Source: Bacteroidales bacterium
Lineage (GTDB): Bacteria > Bacteroidota > Bacteroidia > Bacteroidales > PXBB01
Reading direction: 5' to 3'
Assembly: GCA_028698995.1 (NCBI GenBank)
Contig: JAQVVM010000004.1
Span: forward strand, 60,241-124,240
Length of the DNA stretch: 64,000 nt
Every line of letters starts with the position of its first letter. The first letter of the stretch is position 1. The translations under genes were made by a program, and so were the position numbers. The notes beneath the pieces were generated by a model, which was not told the DNA's origin, did no database searches, and saw only the letters and a program-made list of their open reading frames with translations. This document shows, piece after piece, positions 17,715 to 26,892 of this stretch.

Positions 17715-18182
17715 TTGTTAAAGTATCTTATTATATGGACCTTAATTTTTTCTGTGCAACAGGATATTGACAGGGATTTGGTATATGGTGCACTCAGAGA
17801 AAATAATATGAATGCTATTGATTTATGCATCAGCAAACTCGAAAACAAAAGGCTGGTTGTTCCTGAAAATGCTTATCTAGGTGCATTATACATGAAAAAA
17901 TCTTCATTTCTCAGTATCCCACGTGAAAAATTAGCCACTTTTAGAAAAGGAAAATTAATTCTTGAAAATGAAATTGCAACCAATCCCCTTCATGTTGAAA
18001 TGAAATTACTAAGGCTTATGATACAAGAGAATAGTCCAGAAATATTAAATTATTATATGAATATTGTTGAAGACAGCGACTTCATTGTTCAAAAATACAG
18101 CACTCTAAATGCTGAATTAAAAGCAATAATAAAAGATTATTCAAGAACATCAACAGCACTAAATACCGAATTACTACATTAA
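17715..18182 (+). CDS. Conserved exported helical protein, unknown function
   Basis: A 155-residue frame starting at a TTG codon (17715). The start gives a short hydrophobic segment (LKYLIIWTLIFS), so it is probably a signal peptide or anchor. The rest is predicted alpha-helical (DLVYGALRENNMNAIDLCISKL, LRLMIQENSPEIL), resembling a conserved Bacteroidota protein of about 150 residues. No catalytic motif is visible. It is 41 bp upstream of the next gene in the same direction and may share its transcript. Confidence 0.65.
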   Translation: MLKYLIIWTLIFSVQQDIDRDLVYGALRENNMNAIDLCISKLENKRLVVPENAYLGALYMKKSSFLSIPREKLATFRKGKLILENEIATNPLHVEMKLLRLMIQENSPEILNYYMNIVEDSDFIVQKYSTLNAELKAIIKDYSRTSTALNTELLH

Positions 18183-18223
18183 ACATGCATTTATTAGGTT
18201 TTTGGAAAATACAATAACAAAAA

Positions 18224-18628
18224 ATGAAAAAAGATGAAGTTCCACAGGATATTACCTTTCTGACAAAAATTACAAAAGAGCTTTGTTATGTTAAGAATGA
18301 AACCGGCAAATATGAGTCTGCACTGAGTACTGGCTGGCAGGTTAAACATGAAGCACTTGTAGAAGCATGGGAAGATATCAACAAAAATAATGAAGAAGCG
18401 CTCAAGGCTGTGTTGAAGGGTGAAAAAAGCCCCATTTACTATTTTATGTTGTTAAATCTCATGGATATATCCCTTTTGGCTTCTTATACAGGATTTTGGA
18501 AATTTACAATCAGGCGACATATGAAACCTGCCATTTTCAATAAACTAAGCAACAAAAAACTTAACATTTATGCAAAGGTTTTTGATATCAGCGTAGAACA
18601 ACTGAAAAATATAACTAAGAATGAGTAA
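18224..18628 (+). CDS. Conserved hypothetical protein coupled to a BtrH-like protein
   Basis: A 134-residue soluble protein (MKKDEVPQD start) with conserved-looking segments TGWQVKHEALVEAWEDI and SPIYYFMLLNLMDISLLA. It has no signal peptide and no motif I can assign to an enzyme class. The 8-bp overlap with the BtrH-like gene suggests translational coupling, so the two products may form a complex or act in one pathway. Similar proteins next to BtrH-domain proteins in other Bacteroidota are within my recollection but unverified. Confidence 0.7.
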   Translation: MKKDEVPQDITFLTKITKELCYVKNETGKYESALSTGWQVKHEALVEAWEDINKNNEEALKAVLKGEKSPIYYFMLLNLMDISLLASYTGFWKFTIRRHMKPAIFNKLSNKKLNIYAKVFDISVEQLKNITKNE

Positions 18629-19634
18629 AATTGACTATCAGCATATACAATCTGCCCATTGTGAAAATGGAGTAACCACCGGTTTATTGAGACATCATGG
18701 CATGGCAGAAATTAATGAGCCTTTGATTTTCGGGATTGGTTCCGGGCTTTTTTATATTCACATACCCATTCTCAAGCTAAATAATGCCCCAATAATTTCA
18801 TTCAGAATCTTACCAGGACAGATATTTAAACGTTCATGTAATTTGTTGGGAATAAAAATTATAAGTAAAAATTTCAGGCATCCGCAAGATGCACAATCTT
18901 TTCTTGAAAAAAAGCTTAATGAGGGTGTTCCTGTTGGGTGCAGGGTTGGAACTTACCATCTGCCATATTTCCCCCCCGAATACCGTTTCCATTTTAATGC
19001 CCACAACATCATTGTTTTCGGAAAAGATGAAACCCATTTTTATGTCAGTGACCCAGTAATGGATTTTACATCTATACTCACACCTGAAGAACTTAGCAGG
19101 GTAAGGTATGCCAAGGGGCTAATGGCTCCGAAGGGCTACCTGTACTACCCCGATAGAGTTAAGCCACTGGATTTAAACACATTAAAATCTGCTATTGTTA
19201 GTGGAATCAAAAGGAATACTCGAGATATGTTGTATATTCCCGGAAATATTGCAGGAGTAAGAGGCATTGCCTACACCTCATCAAAAATAAGGATATGGCG
19301 TTCTAAATTGGGATTACGTCGTGCCCAATTGTACCTTGCACAGATTGTAAGAATGCAGGAAGAAATTGGCACCGGTGGAGGTGGCTTCAGATTCCTTTAT
19401 GCTGCTTTTCTTGAAAAAGCCGCTGAAATTTTAAACGAAGATAAACTTTTAACCGCATCCGATAGTTTTACAGAGGCTGGTAATTTGTGGAGAAATGCAG
19501 CCGTGGAAATGGCAGGAATTTACAAGGGCCGCCTCGTAGAACAAAAAGATTTCGACAGGGTGGCTGATATGCTTATGAATATTTATAATATTGAAAAACA
19601 AGCCTTTAAGTTCTTGTCTAAGATGAAGTTCTGA
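18621..19634 (+). CDS. BtrH N-terminal-domain protein (C39-like fold, DUF4872-type C-terminus)
   Basis: A 337-residue protein. The N-terminal 140 residues match the BtrH family: AHCENGVTTGLLRHHG with a likely catalytic Cys near residue 14, the His in FNAHNIIVFGKD, and the acidic residue in FYVSDPVMD. BtrH itself is an acyltransferase that moves an amino-acyl group from a carrier protein during butirosin synthesis. The C-terminal half (EEIGTGGGGFRFLYAAFLEKAAEIL) fits the DUF4872 companion domain. The fold and Cys/His/Asp arrangement suggest an acyltransferase or thiol amidase. No carrier protein or antibiotic pathway lies in the window. Confidence 0.8.
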   Translation: MSKIDYQHIQSAHCENGVTTGLLRHHGMAEINEPLIFGIGSGLFYIHIPILKLNNAPIISFRILPGQIFKRSCNLLGIKIISKNFRHPQDAQSFLEKKLNEGVPVGCRVGTYHLPYFPPEYRFHFNAHNIIVFGKDETHFYVSDPVMDFTSILTPEELSRVRYAKGLMAPKGYLYYPDRVKPLDLNTLKSAIVSGIKRNTRDMLYIPGNIAGVRGIAYTSSKIRIWRSKLGLRRAQLYLAQIVRMQEEIGTGGGGFRFLYAAFLEKAAEILNEDKLLTASDSFTEAGNLWRNAAVEMAGIYKGRLVEQKDFDRVADMLMNIYNIEKQAFKFLSKMKF

Positions 19635-19737
19635 TTTTTAATAAAGCTGAATAACTTCATAATGCTTGAAATGCACTATATTTAAGCACAAATACAATAC
19701 ATTTTTAAAAAAAAATTATTTGTTATCGTTTTTTTTA

Positions 19738-19745
19738 TAATTTTG
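19738..19745 (+). promoter_or_regulatory. Promoter of tRNA-Cys
   Basis: TAATTTTG followed by CA lies 14 bp before the tRNA. A TTTG at 19719-19722 could be the upstream element, at the same 15-bp distance as for tRNA-Phe. Confidence 0.65.
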
Positions 19746-19759
19746 CAAAACGAAATAAA

Positions 19760-19830
19760 GGTCTCTTGGCCGAGTGGCTAGGCGCCGGTCTGCAAAACCG
19801 TTTACTCCGGTTCGAATCCGGAAGAGACCT
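19760..19830 (+). tRNA. tRNA-Cys (GCA)
   Basis: A 71-nt cloverleaf. Acceptor stem GGTCTCT (19760-19766) pairs with AGAGACC (19823-19829), discriminator T at 19830 as is usual for tRNA-Cys. The anticodon loop CTGCAAA gives anticodon GCA. The T-arm contains GGTTCGAATCC. CCA is not encoded. Confidence 0.97.
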
Positions 19831-19841
19831 CAACTTTTCTA

Positions 19842-19870
19842 AACCCTTTGTAAAAACAAAGGGTTTTTTT
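19842..19870 (+). terminator. Intrinsic terminator of tRNA-Cys
   Basis: Nine-bp stem AACCCTTTG / CAAAGGGTT with a 6-nt A-rich loop, ending in a run of T. Confidence 0.85.
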
Positions 19871-19922
19871 GTGACTTTTGAAATTTTATTTTAAAACCTT
19901 ATATTCATGACAATTTAATTTT

Positions 19923-19930
19923 TACCTTTG
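19923..19930 (+). promoter_or_regulatory. Promoter of prs
   Basis: TACCTTTG followed by CA, 22 bp before the prs ATG at 19953; probably also transcribes rplY, which follows 26 bp after prs. Confidence 0.6.
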
Positions 19931-19952
19931 CAACACTTAAAAAATCAACAAC

Positions 19953-20897
19953 ATGGAAGCACCGGTTTATATTTATTCAGGAAGATCTTCTAAGTATCTG
20001 GCAGAAAAAATCGCCCGATGCATCGGTAAGGAACTTGGTATTGTTAATTATGCCTGCTTTAGTGATGGCGAATTCAGGCCTTCTTTTGAAGAAACAGTGC
20101 GCGGTGGTGAAGTGTTTATTATTCAATCAACATTTGCTCCTGCTGATAACCTATTGGAGCTATTGATGATGATTGACGCAGCCAATAGAGCTTCTGCTAA
20201 AAGAGTAATGGCTGTGATTCCGTATTTTGGTTATGCCCGTCAGGACAGAAAGGATAAATCAAGGGTTCCTATCACATCTAAACTAATTGCCAATTTGTTG
20301 ATTGCAGCAGGAGTACAGCGCATCATTACCATGGATTTACACTCCGACCAAATTCAAGGTTTTTTTGATATTCCTGTTGACCACCTTTTCTGTTCAACTA
20401 TTTTTGTACCCCATTTGCAAAGTCTTAACTTGCCTAATCTTACAGTTGCCTCTCCTGATGCAGGTGGTGCTAAAAGAGGGGCCGCTTATGCCAAATTTCT
20501 GAATACAGATCTCGTCATTTGTCACAAACAAAGGATTAAAGAAAATGTGGTGGACAATATGACTATTATAGGGGATGTTGTTGGAAAAGACATCATCCTT
20601 GTGGACGACATTGTTGATACAGCCGGAACATTGACTTTTGCAGCTGATTTAATGTTACAAAGTGGTGCCAGAAGCGTAAGGGCTTGTATCACACATCCTG
20701 TTCTATCAGGAAATGCATACGAAAAAATTGAGAAGTCCAGCTTAACAGAATTAATTGTAGCCAATACCATTCCATTGAAAAGAGAGTCTCCGAAAATTAC
20801 CGTTTTAGATGCCTCTTGCCTTTTTGCAAAAGTTATTACAGCTGTTCACAGTTGTGAATCAATAAGTAAATTCTTTAAATTTTCAACCATTCAATAA
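19953..20897 (+). CDS. prs: Ribose-phosphate pyrophosphokinase
   Basis: Makes PRPP from ribose-5-phosphate and ATP, the precursor for nucleotides, histidine and tryptophan. 314 residues, typical. Visible are the flexible-loop/ATP region YFGYARQDRK near residue 91, the DLHSDQIQGFFDIPVDHL metal/substrate loop near 125, and the PRPP-binding IILVDDIVDTAGTL near residue 212, the family's signature. Upstream of rplY, an arrangement commonly found in bacteria (prs-rplY-pth), and the same order holds here. Confidence 0.97.
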   Translation: MEAPVYIYSGRSSKYLAEKIARCIGKELGIVNYACFSDGEFRPSFEETVRGGEVFIIQSTFAPADNLLELLMMIDAANRASAKRVMAVIPYFGYARQDRKDKSRVPITSKLIANLLIAAGVQRIITMDLHSDQIQGFFDIPVDHLFCSTIFVPHLQSLNLPNLTVASPDAGGAKRGAAYAKFLNTDLVICHKQRIKENVVDNMTIIGDVVGKDIILVDDIVDTAGTLTFAADLMLQSGARSVRACITHPVLSGNAYEKIEKSSLTELIVANTIPLKRESPKITVLDASCLFAKVITAVHSCESISKFFKFSTIQ

Positions 20898-20923
20898 TTA
20901 ATTATTCATTTAAATTTTAAATC

Positions 20924-21517
20924 ATGAAATCAGTATCTATTAGCGGTTCTCAAAGAGAGAACGTAGGGAAAAAAGATGCAAAAGCAAACAGAAACAATGG
21001 CTTAGTGCCTTGTGTCCTTTATGGCGGCAAAGAACAAAAAACATTTGTACTCAACGAAAAAGAACTTCTTGCTATTATCAACACGCATGAAGTTTATCTT
21101 GTTGAATTAAATCTTAATGATAAAGTTTTTAAATGTTTTGTAAAAGAAATTCAGGCACATCCTGTTACTGACAAAATTTTACACATTGACTTTCTCGAAG
21201 TTTCTTTAACAAAACCTATCGTTGTAGAACTTCCAATTACAATTACAGGAACATCCCCTGGCGTTTTGGGTGGAGGTAAATTACAGTCCAAATTACGCAA
21301 ACTTAAAGTAAAGGGTATCTATACAGATTTACCTGATTATATCTCTGTTGATATTTCTAATCTCGAACTCGGATCATCTATTAAAGTCAGCCAATTACAT
21401 CAGGAAAAAATTGAATTCTTAAATAATCCAAATTCTGTTGTTTGTATGGTTAAACTCACCAGAGGAGCTATAAGTGCTGCATCAGAAGTTGAAACAGAAG
21501 TTAAGACCACGAAATAA
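20924..21517 (+). CDS. rplY: Ribosomal protein L25 / general stress protein Ctc
   Basis: A 197-residue long-form L25 (TL5/CTC type) that binds 5S rRNA. The N-terminal L25 domain (MKSVSISGSQRENVGKKDAK, LVPCVLYGGKEQ) is followed by the C-terminal beta-domain (PIVVELPITITGTSPGVLGGGKLQ, YISVDISNLELGSSIKV). The order prs-rplY-pth supports the call. A strong terminator follows at 21531. Confidence 0.95.
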   Translation: MKSVSISGSQRENVGKKDAKANRNNGLVPCVLYGGKEQKTFVLNEKELLAIINTHEVYLVELNLNDKVFKCFVKEIQAHPVTDKILHIDFLEVSLTKPIVVELPITITGTSPGVLGGGKLQSKLRKLKVKGIYTDLPDYISVDISNLELGSSIKVSQLHQEKIEFLNNPNSVVCMVKLTRGAISAASEVETEVKTTK

Positions 21518-21530
21518 TATCTGAACAACC

Positions 21531-21597
21531 ACACCCCAATATATTTTCTTCTTTTTATAATTCACTTATTTAAAGAAAAAAATATTGGGGTGTTTTT
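21531..21597 (+). terminator. Long-stem terminator after rplY, abutting pth
   Basis: ACACCCCAATAT (21531-21542) pairs perfectly with ATATTGGGGTGT (21581-21592), and the pairing continues imperfectly inside. A run of T follows. The pth ATG is at 21609, only 12 bp after the T-run, so pth needs read-through or a promoter overlapping the distal arm. Confidence 0.75.
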
Positions 21598-21608
21598 ATT
21601 TTGTAAAC

Positions 21609-22172
21609 ATGAAATTTCTAATTGCCGGTTTGGGAAATGTAGGCATCAAGTACGCTGATACTAGGCATAACATTGGATTTTCAGTTTTAGATGCATGGGC
21701 TTCTCAGGAAAAATTAATTTTTGAGAGTGCTCGCTATGCTGATTTAGCCATGCACAAAATACGTGGCCGACAGGTTTTCTTAATCAAACCTACAACCTAT
21801 ATGAATTTATGCGGAAAAGCCGTGAAATTCCATGTTGAAAAAGAAAATATCCCCTTAGAAAACATACTTGTGATTGTTGATGATATAGCTCTAAGCCTTG
21901 GCACAATAAGAATAAGACCCAAGGGGGGCGATGGTGGTCATAACGGCCTTACAGATATAATCAGCAGTCTGGGAACTGACAACTTTACGCGCCTACGCTT
22001 TGGTATCGGAAATGATTTTGCTAAAGGATTTCAAGCCGACTATGTTTTGAGTAGATGGACTAAAGATGAAGAAGCAGTGATAAATCCGAGTATCCTTAAA
22101 GCAACAGAAGCCATCAAACATTTTGTTGTACACGGACTACAAAACACCATGAACACTTTTAATAAAAAATAA
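21609..22172 (+). CDS. pth: Peptidyl-tRNA hydrolase
   Basis: Recycles tRNA from prematurely released peptidyl-tRNA. 187 residues. Motifs: FLIAGLGNVGIKYADTRHNIGF with the catalytic His, KPTTYMNLCGKAV, and IRIRPKGGDGGHNGL. The frame is open further upstream to a TTG at 21585, but that start lies inside the rplY terminator, and family alignment fixes the ATG at 21609 (MKFLIAGLGN). Confidence 0.95.
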   Translation: MKFLIAGLGNVGIKYADTRHNIGFSVLDAWASQEKLIFESARYADLAMHKIRGRQVFLIKPTTYMNLCGKAVKFHVEKENIPLENILVIVDDIALSLGTIRIRPKGGDGGHNGLTDIISSLGTDNFTRLRFGIGNDFAKGFQADYVLSRWTKDEEAVINPSILKATEAIKHFVVHGLQNTMNTFNKK

Positions 22173-22245
22173 ATTCGTTTTTATTAAAAATAATCACTTT
22201 TTTAAGGTTGTTTTCGAACATAAGGCAAGTGTCCTTTTATTTAAT

Positions 22246-22253
22246 TATTTTTG
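22246..22253 (+). promoter_or_regulatory. Promoter box upstream of yicC
   Basis: TATTTTTG fits TAnnTTTG, 60 bp before the ATG at 22314, in a 141-bp AT-rich gap with nothing else recognised. Confidence 0.45.
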
Positions 22254-22313
22254 TGATATAAAATAAAGTTCTACGATAGAATTTTATCAGAATTAACCCG
22301 ATAAAACATTATC

Positions 22314-23183
22314 ATGCTTAAATCCATGACAGGCTTTGGAAAAGAAGAAGCCGATGTAAACGAGAAAAATGTCAGTGTCGAAATCCGCTCACTTAACAGT
22401 AAACAGTTAGATGTTAATTTAAAAATTGCTCAGCCTTACAAAGCCATTGAACCGGAGCTGAGGGCAATGCTGGCATCCTTTATAGAAAGAGGCAGGGTAG
22501 ATGTTTTTATAGATATTGAACAAACTGAAAGCAACTCGGCTTATAGCATTAACCACGAGGTTTATAAAAAGTTTCTTGACGAACTCATGATTCTTTCATC
22601 GGGTAAACTGAACGAAAAAGAGCTTTTACCCGTGATTATGAAATTTCCTGATGTTTTCAGACAGAAAAATGATACCATCAATGATGATGAATTGAAAAAT
22701 GTCATGCAATTGGCTCAAAAAGCCATTGAAAAACTTGATTCTTTCCGTATCAACGAAGGGAAAGTACTCGAAACCGACATTTTGAAACGGGTTAACATCA
22801 TACTTGATAAGATGGGTATTATTGAAAAGCACGATAATAAAAGGATTGAATCCGTAAAAGAAAAATTAATTCTTCAGCTTAAAGCTCTCAGAGAAGACAG
22901 TAGTTACGACCCCAACCGTTTTGAACAGGAATTAATTTACTATTTAGAAAAGTTTGATATCACCGAAGAAAAGATAAGACTAAAAAAACATTGTGACTAT
23001 TTTATCACCACTCTTAAAGAAGAACAGTCCACAGGGAAAAAGCTTGCTTTTATCACTCAGGAAATGGGTAGAGAAATAAACACCATTGGTTCAAAAGCCA
23101 ATAATTTCGAAATTCAAAAGACTGTTGTTGAAATGAAAGACGAGCTTGAGAAAGTGAAAGAACAACTGGGAAATGTTCTTTAA
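22314..23183 (+). CDS. yicC: YicC/YloC-family endoribonuclease
   Basis: A 289-residue protein with the family's start MLKSMTGFGK and C-terminal block GREINTIGSKANN. YicC/YloC proteins are endoribonucleases linked to RNA decay. Also typical: EIRSLNSKQLDVNLK near residue 25, then the helical middle, and the conserved FDITEEKIRLKKHCDYF segment. The next gene starts 22 bp downstream and may be co-transcribed. Confidence 0.93.
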   Translation: MLKSMTGFGKEEADVNEKNVSVEIRSLNSKQLDVNLKIAQPYKAIEPELRAMLASFIERGRVDVFIDIEQTESNSAYSINHEVYKKFLDELMILSSGKLNEKELLPVIMKFPDVFRQKNDTINDDELKNVMQLAQKAIEKLDSFRINEGKVLETDILKRVNIILDKMGIIEKHDNKRIESVKEKLILQLKALREDSSYDPNRFEQELIYYLEKFDITEEKIRLKKHCDYFITTLKEEQSTGKKLAFITQEMGREINTIGSKANNFEIQKTVVEMKDELEKVKEQLGNVL

Positions 23184-23205
23184 TAAATAATAAAAATAAT
23201 TACGG

Positions 23206-25221
23206 ATGAAACTTGTTAAAACAAATCTAATCACTGTTTTAATTATTTTTTTTCTGGGTGTTTTGTTTCATCATAATTATATCTCAAAGTTTCCCGAGCA
23301 CATACACGCATGGGCACAATCAGACAGGTATGCAATTGCACTGGGTTTTGTTGACAATGGCCTGAATTTCTTTAAACCACAAACTTTTGTGTATCCCGTA
23401 AGCAAAGGTGCTCCCTCAGCAACAACTGTTACTTCAGTTGATTTTCCTATTCACGATTATGTCCCTGCAATAGTCATGACATTAAGCGGCAGTAAAGCCC
23501 CCATAATTTTCCGCCTTTATATTTTGCTATACAGTTTTTTGGGGCTTTATTTTTTATTTAAACTGTCACTCAAAATAACAAATGACTATTATAAATCATT
23601 ATTTGTGCTCATCTTCACGGCAACTTCACCTGTCTTTGTCTATTACCAGAGTGGCTTTTTACCCACCATTCCTTCTCTTTCAAATGCCATTATTGGTTTA
23701 TATTTTTATTTTATTCATCTGAAAAACGGAAATTCTAAATCCTTTGGATTAAGTCTTCTTTTTATGACACTCGCTACCCTTGCCCGAACAACCTTTGCAA
23801 TACCCCTTACAGCCATCTTATGTATTGAGATTTTAAGGGTGATAGTTAAGAAAACCATTGTGTTTCCAAAGTTGTATTTTATTATTTTTTCTTTATTTAT
23901 TATCATTTCATATTACACATACAATGCTTATCTGAGAACACATTACGGAACAATTTTCTTAAATCATTTACTTCCTCCTTCGAGCTTTATTCATGCCAAA
24001 GAATTAATAATAACAGCTTACAATTCATGGTTTTTCCAATATTTCTCTAAGTTTCATTATGTTTCAATCATGCTTATTTTTGGGGCAATTTTCCTTTACA
24101 GGATTGCTTCTAAGGGAAAAACAGAGAACAGAAGTTATCTGTTTGGTTTAACAGTTTTTACAATATTTACAGGATCTTGCATTTTTGCCTTACTAATGCT
24201 TAAACAATATCCCGATCACGACTATTATTTTCTTGATACTTTTTTTCTCCCGCTCATTCTTGGGATACCACTTTTAATGTCTTTTCTGCCAAAAATTGAA
24301 AAAACAAAATTCAAAATTATTGCTGTATTGGTGCTTTGTGTATCATCTTTTTTGTTGATAAAACAGGCCATAAAATCTCAGAAAAAAAGATATGAGACTG
24401 CCCATTGGGATAAAACTGCCACTACTGTTCATAACTTTGAAAATGCTTCTGCTTTCCTTGATTCTGCCGGTATCGAAAAAAATGCCGACATCCTTGTTCT
24501 CGATGCTGTTGCACCTAATATTCCATTCATCATGATGGAGCGTAAAGGGTATTTTGTTCTCGTAACTTCAGCTCAAAATATTGAGAAGGCTTTAACATGG
24601 GATTTCGACTACATTGTGATACAAAATGAGTTCTTCATTTCTGACATTTATACCCCCTACCCTGCCATTTTATCAAAGCTTGAAAAAATTGCCGACAATG
24701 GCAACATATCTGTTTGCAGATTATGTTCAGAAAACGACCAAAACCTATTCAATTTCTTTAATCTTGATGATAAAGCAGCTGTTTTAAAAAAGTTTATTGA
24801 CTTTGAGAACCCTGATGATTTTTCGTGGGAAAACATCTATTCTACTGATAAAATAGCATTTTCAGGAACCAATAGTGGTTTTATGACATCGGATATTACT
24901 TATGGCCTTACTTTTAAAACTTCTTCACTGCAGGAGCTAAAGACCAAAGAAAGAACGCTATACCTGTCAGCTAACTTCCTTTTTGAAACGGCACCAAAAT
25001 CAAGCGAAATAGTTGTTTCTGTAAGCGATAACGGAGAAAATGTCTTTTATAAAACTCATAATCTGAAACTTTTGGTTGACAAGCAAAACGAATGGAAAAA
25101 CATCTCATTGATTTACCAACTCCCAAAAATAAACGGAGACAATTATGAGCTGGCTGTTTATTTATGGAATACTGAAGAGGCAGTGTATTATTATGATGAT
25201 TTTTCGATTGAAGTATATTAA
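23206..25221 (+). CDS. Polytopic glycosyltransferase, GT39/PMT-like
   Basis: A 671-residue membrane protein with about ten hydrophobic helices in the first 390 residues and a soluble C-terminal domain of about 280. The first periplasmic loop has HAWAQSDRYAIALGF near residue 35, where GT39/ArnT enzymes carry their catalytic acidic residue. Such proteins transfer sugars from a polyprenyl-phosphate carrier to lipids or proteins. The C-terminal part has a beta-rich domain (FDYIVIQNEFFISD, YYYDDFSIEVY). The acceptor is unknown. Followed by a 144-bp convergent gap with nothing recognisable. Confidence 0.75.
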   Translation: MKLVKTNLITVLIIFFLGVLFHHNYISKFPEHIHAWAQSDRYAIALGFVDNGLNFFKPQTFVYPVSKGAPSATTVTSVDFPIHDYVPAIVMTLSGSKAPIIFRLYILLYSFLGLYFLFKLSLKITNDYYKSLFVLIFTATSPVFVYYQSGFLPTIPSLSNAIIGLYFYFIHLKNGNSKSFGLSLLFMTLATLARTTFAIPLTAILCIEILRVIVKKTIVFPKLYFIIFSLFIIISYYTYNAYLRTHYGTIFLNHLLPPSSFIHAKELIITAYNSWFFQYFSKFHYVSIMLIFGAIFLYRIASKGKTENRSYLFGLTVFTIFTGSCIFALLMLKQYPDHDYYFLDTFFLPLILGIPLLMSFLPKIEKTKFKIIAVLVLCVSSFLLIKQAIKSQKKRYETAHWDKTATTVHNFENASAFLDSAGIEKNADILVLDAVAPNIPFIMMERKGYFVLVTSAQNIEKALTWDFDYIVIQNEFFISDIYTPYPAILSKLEKIADNGNISVCRLCSENDQNLFNFFNLDDKAAVLKKFIDFENPDDFSWENIYSTDKIAFSGTNSGFMTSDITYGLTFKTSSLQELKTKERTLYLSANFLFETAPKSSEIVVSVSDNGENVFYKTHNLKLLVDKQNEWKNISLIYQLPKINGDNYELAVYLWNTEEAVYYYDDFSIEVY

Positions 25222-25365
25222 AGCCAGAATACTTCTATTCTTTTATACTTTACCTGTAAGTTATTTTATATTGTTAAATAAAATAGGAATTAATTGAGTA
25301 TTTATCTTTTAATTTTTTTCAACTAAAATATGCCTATCAAATATGTGCAAGTGGTATGCCTACAA

Positions 25366-26382
25366 TTACTGAATCACCTCCAGAATTTTCCTTGCATACT
25401 TCTGATGTCCCTCATTATTTAAATGCCCATTGGGCCATTTGTAGTAATCATCTTTTGTTATGTCTTCGGGTATATGAACATCTATTCCTTTAAAAATAGC
25501 ACTGTAAGCAGCATTTTGATCTGTTGAAATTTTTGTATGCAAAGGGATGAGAAAGAAATAAAATTCACATCCGTTTTCCGAACACAAATTCTTGATTAAA
25601 TTCACATATTTGAGCGCAATCTCATTATTTTTCTGCCATGTTTTTCTTTCTTTCAAACGTTCCGGAACGCTTAATATCAAAGTCCCTACAGCAGTTTGTG
25701 CCAATATTCTTTTCCATAAAGGAGCCTCATCACCAATTTTATATTTCTGAAGATAATAATTATAGGCAATAAGCGGGCAACTGACATAAGAATCTTCAAT
25801 ATATGGGCTTAACCATCCTGCATTTGTAACATGGAATATATTGTGAAAAGGCTCTACGTCTCTGTCTTTTTCAATGAAATCGTTCCCAGCATAAAACATC
25901 AAACAAACAATGTCCGGTTTAAGTTTTGGGACATATTCGCCGGCAATGGCATAATACTGTGGTGGATCTGCACCCGGAATACCGGTGTTATAAACATTAA
26001 ACCCATGGTTTCCGACTTGTTCTACAAAACAGTTGCTTATGGGCTCTGCTTTGCTCCCCCATGTGTATGAATCGCCCAGAAACAATATACTCCGCATGAT
26101 GCTGTCTTTTTCAAATTCCGGGCTTCTGAAACCATCATTATTGATATAAAATTCATTTTTATAATAATCCTTATTTGCTCTGAAAATACCCCTTTCATCA
26201 GTATAGAAGGACAAATAAGTTTCCAGACTGTCCACTTCCTTAAAATTAAGCCATTCGGGGCTTATCAAGCCGGGGGTGTACCCCGAAATTCGCAAGGTCA
26301 CCTCAGCAATAGCAGTACAAATAAGCAGCGAGACAAGTGCAATAAAAATATTAACACCAAATTTTCTTTTATGAGTACTCAT
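25366..26382 (-). CDS. Membrane-anchored SGNH/GDSL-family hydrolase
   Basis: A 338-residue protein with an N-terminal hydrophobic anchor (residues 10-24). SGNH blocks in order: ILFLGDSYTWG (nucleophile Ser) near residue 97, NTGIPGADPPQY (Gly block), MFYAGNDF (Asn block) and WPNGHLNNEGHQ (catalytic Asp/His block, here with HLN). It is probably a periplasmic esterase or O-acetyl hydrolase for glycans. The position downstream of a GT39-like enzyme on the other strand suggests envelope glycan modification, but this is only context. Confidence 0.85.
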   Translation of the reverse strand: MSTHKRKFGVNIFIALVSLLICTAIAEVTLRISGYTPGLISPEWLNFKEVDSLETYLSFYTDERGIFRANKDYYKNEFYINNDGFRSPEFEKDSIMRSILFLGDSYTWGSKAEPISNCFVEQVGNHGFNVYNTGIPGADPPQYYAIAGEYVPKLKPDIVCLMFYAGNDFIEKDRDVEPFHNIFHVTNAGWLSPYIEDSYVSCPLIAYNYYLQKYKIGDEAPLWKRILAQTAVGTLILSVPERLKERKTWQKNNEIALKYVNLIKNLCSENGCEFYFFLIPLHTKISTDQNAAYSAIFKGIDVHIPEDITKDDYYKWPNGHLNNEGHQKYARKILEVIQ

Positions 26383-26397
26383 TTATTATAAAGGGTT

Positions 26398-26829
26398 TCA
26401 GGTATTTTTGGTTTTTATGGCAAGGGCATATAATTTCATCTGTTTAATCATTGAAACCAGCCCGTTTGAGCGTGTTGGCGACAAATGCTCCTTTAGCCCG
26501 ATTGCATCAATAAATTGTAGTGGTGCATTGATGATATCTTCGGGAGATTGCCCTGATAAAACCCTGATAAGTAAAGCAATGATGCCTTTTGTGATGATGG
26601 CATCACTGTCTGCTTGGAAATACACTTTATCGGATTTGGACTCAGCAGAAATCCACACTCTCGATTGGCAACCGCTTATAAGATATTGTTCTGTTTTAAA
26701 TTTTTCATCGAGAGGCAAAAGGCCTTTCCCTAATTCAATGATATATAGAATTTTTTCTTCCATTCCACCCAATTCATTAAGAGATGCAAACTCTTCTATA
26801 ATCTCATTTTCAATTTCCTGTATTGTCAT
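26398..26829 (-). CDS. sufE: SufE-type sulfur acceptor protein
   Basis: Receives sulfur from the SufS cysteine desulfurase and hands it on to the SufBCD Fe-S scaffold. 143 residues, the usual size. The sulfur-accepting cysteine is in ISGCQSRVWI near residue 50, followed by FQADSDAIITKGIIALLI and the LQFIDAIGLKEHLSPTRSNGL block, all typical. No suf operon is present nearby, so it is a stand-alone copy. The SGNH gene begins 15 bp downstream on the same strand. Confidence 0.94.
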   Translation of the reverse strand: MTIQEIENEIIEEFASLNELGGMEEKILYIIELGKGLLPLDEKFKTEQYLISGCQSRVWISAESKSDKVYFQADSDAIITKGIIALLIRVLSGQSPEDIINAPLQFIDAIGLKEHLSPTRSNGLVSMIKQMKLYALAIKTKNT

Positions 26830-26892
26830 GATTTATGAATAAATTATTTAAAGCTTTATGCAAATTTAGTTGAAAAAAACCTAATAAAAAAA

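Noticed and set aside
26408..26842. 144-residue plus-strand frame opposite sufE
   Set aside because: Antisense to a well-supported gene; no family signal.
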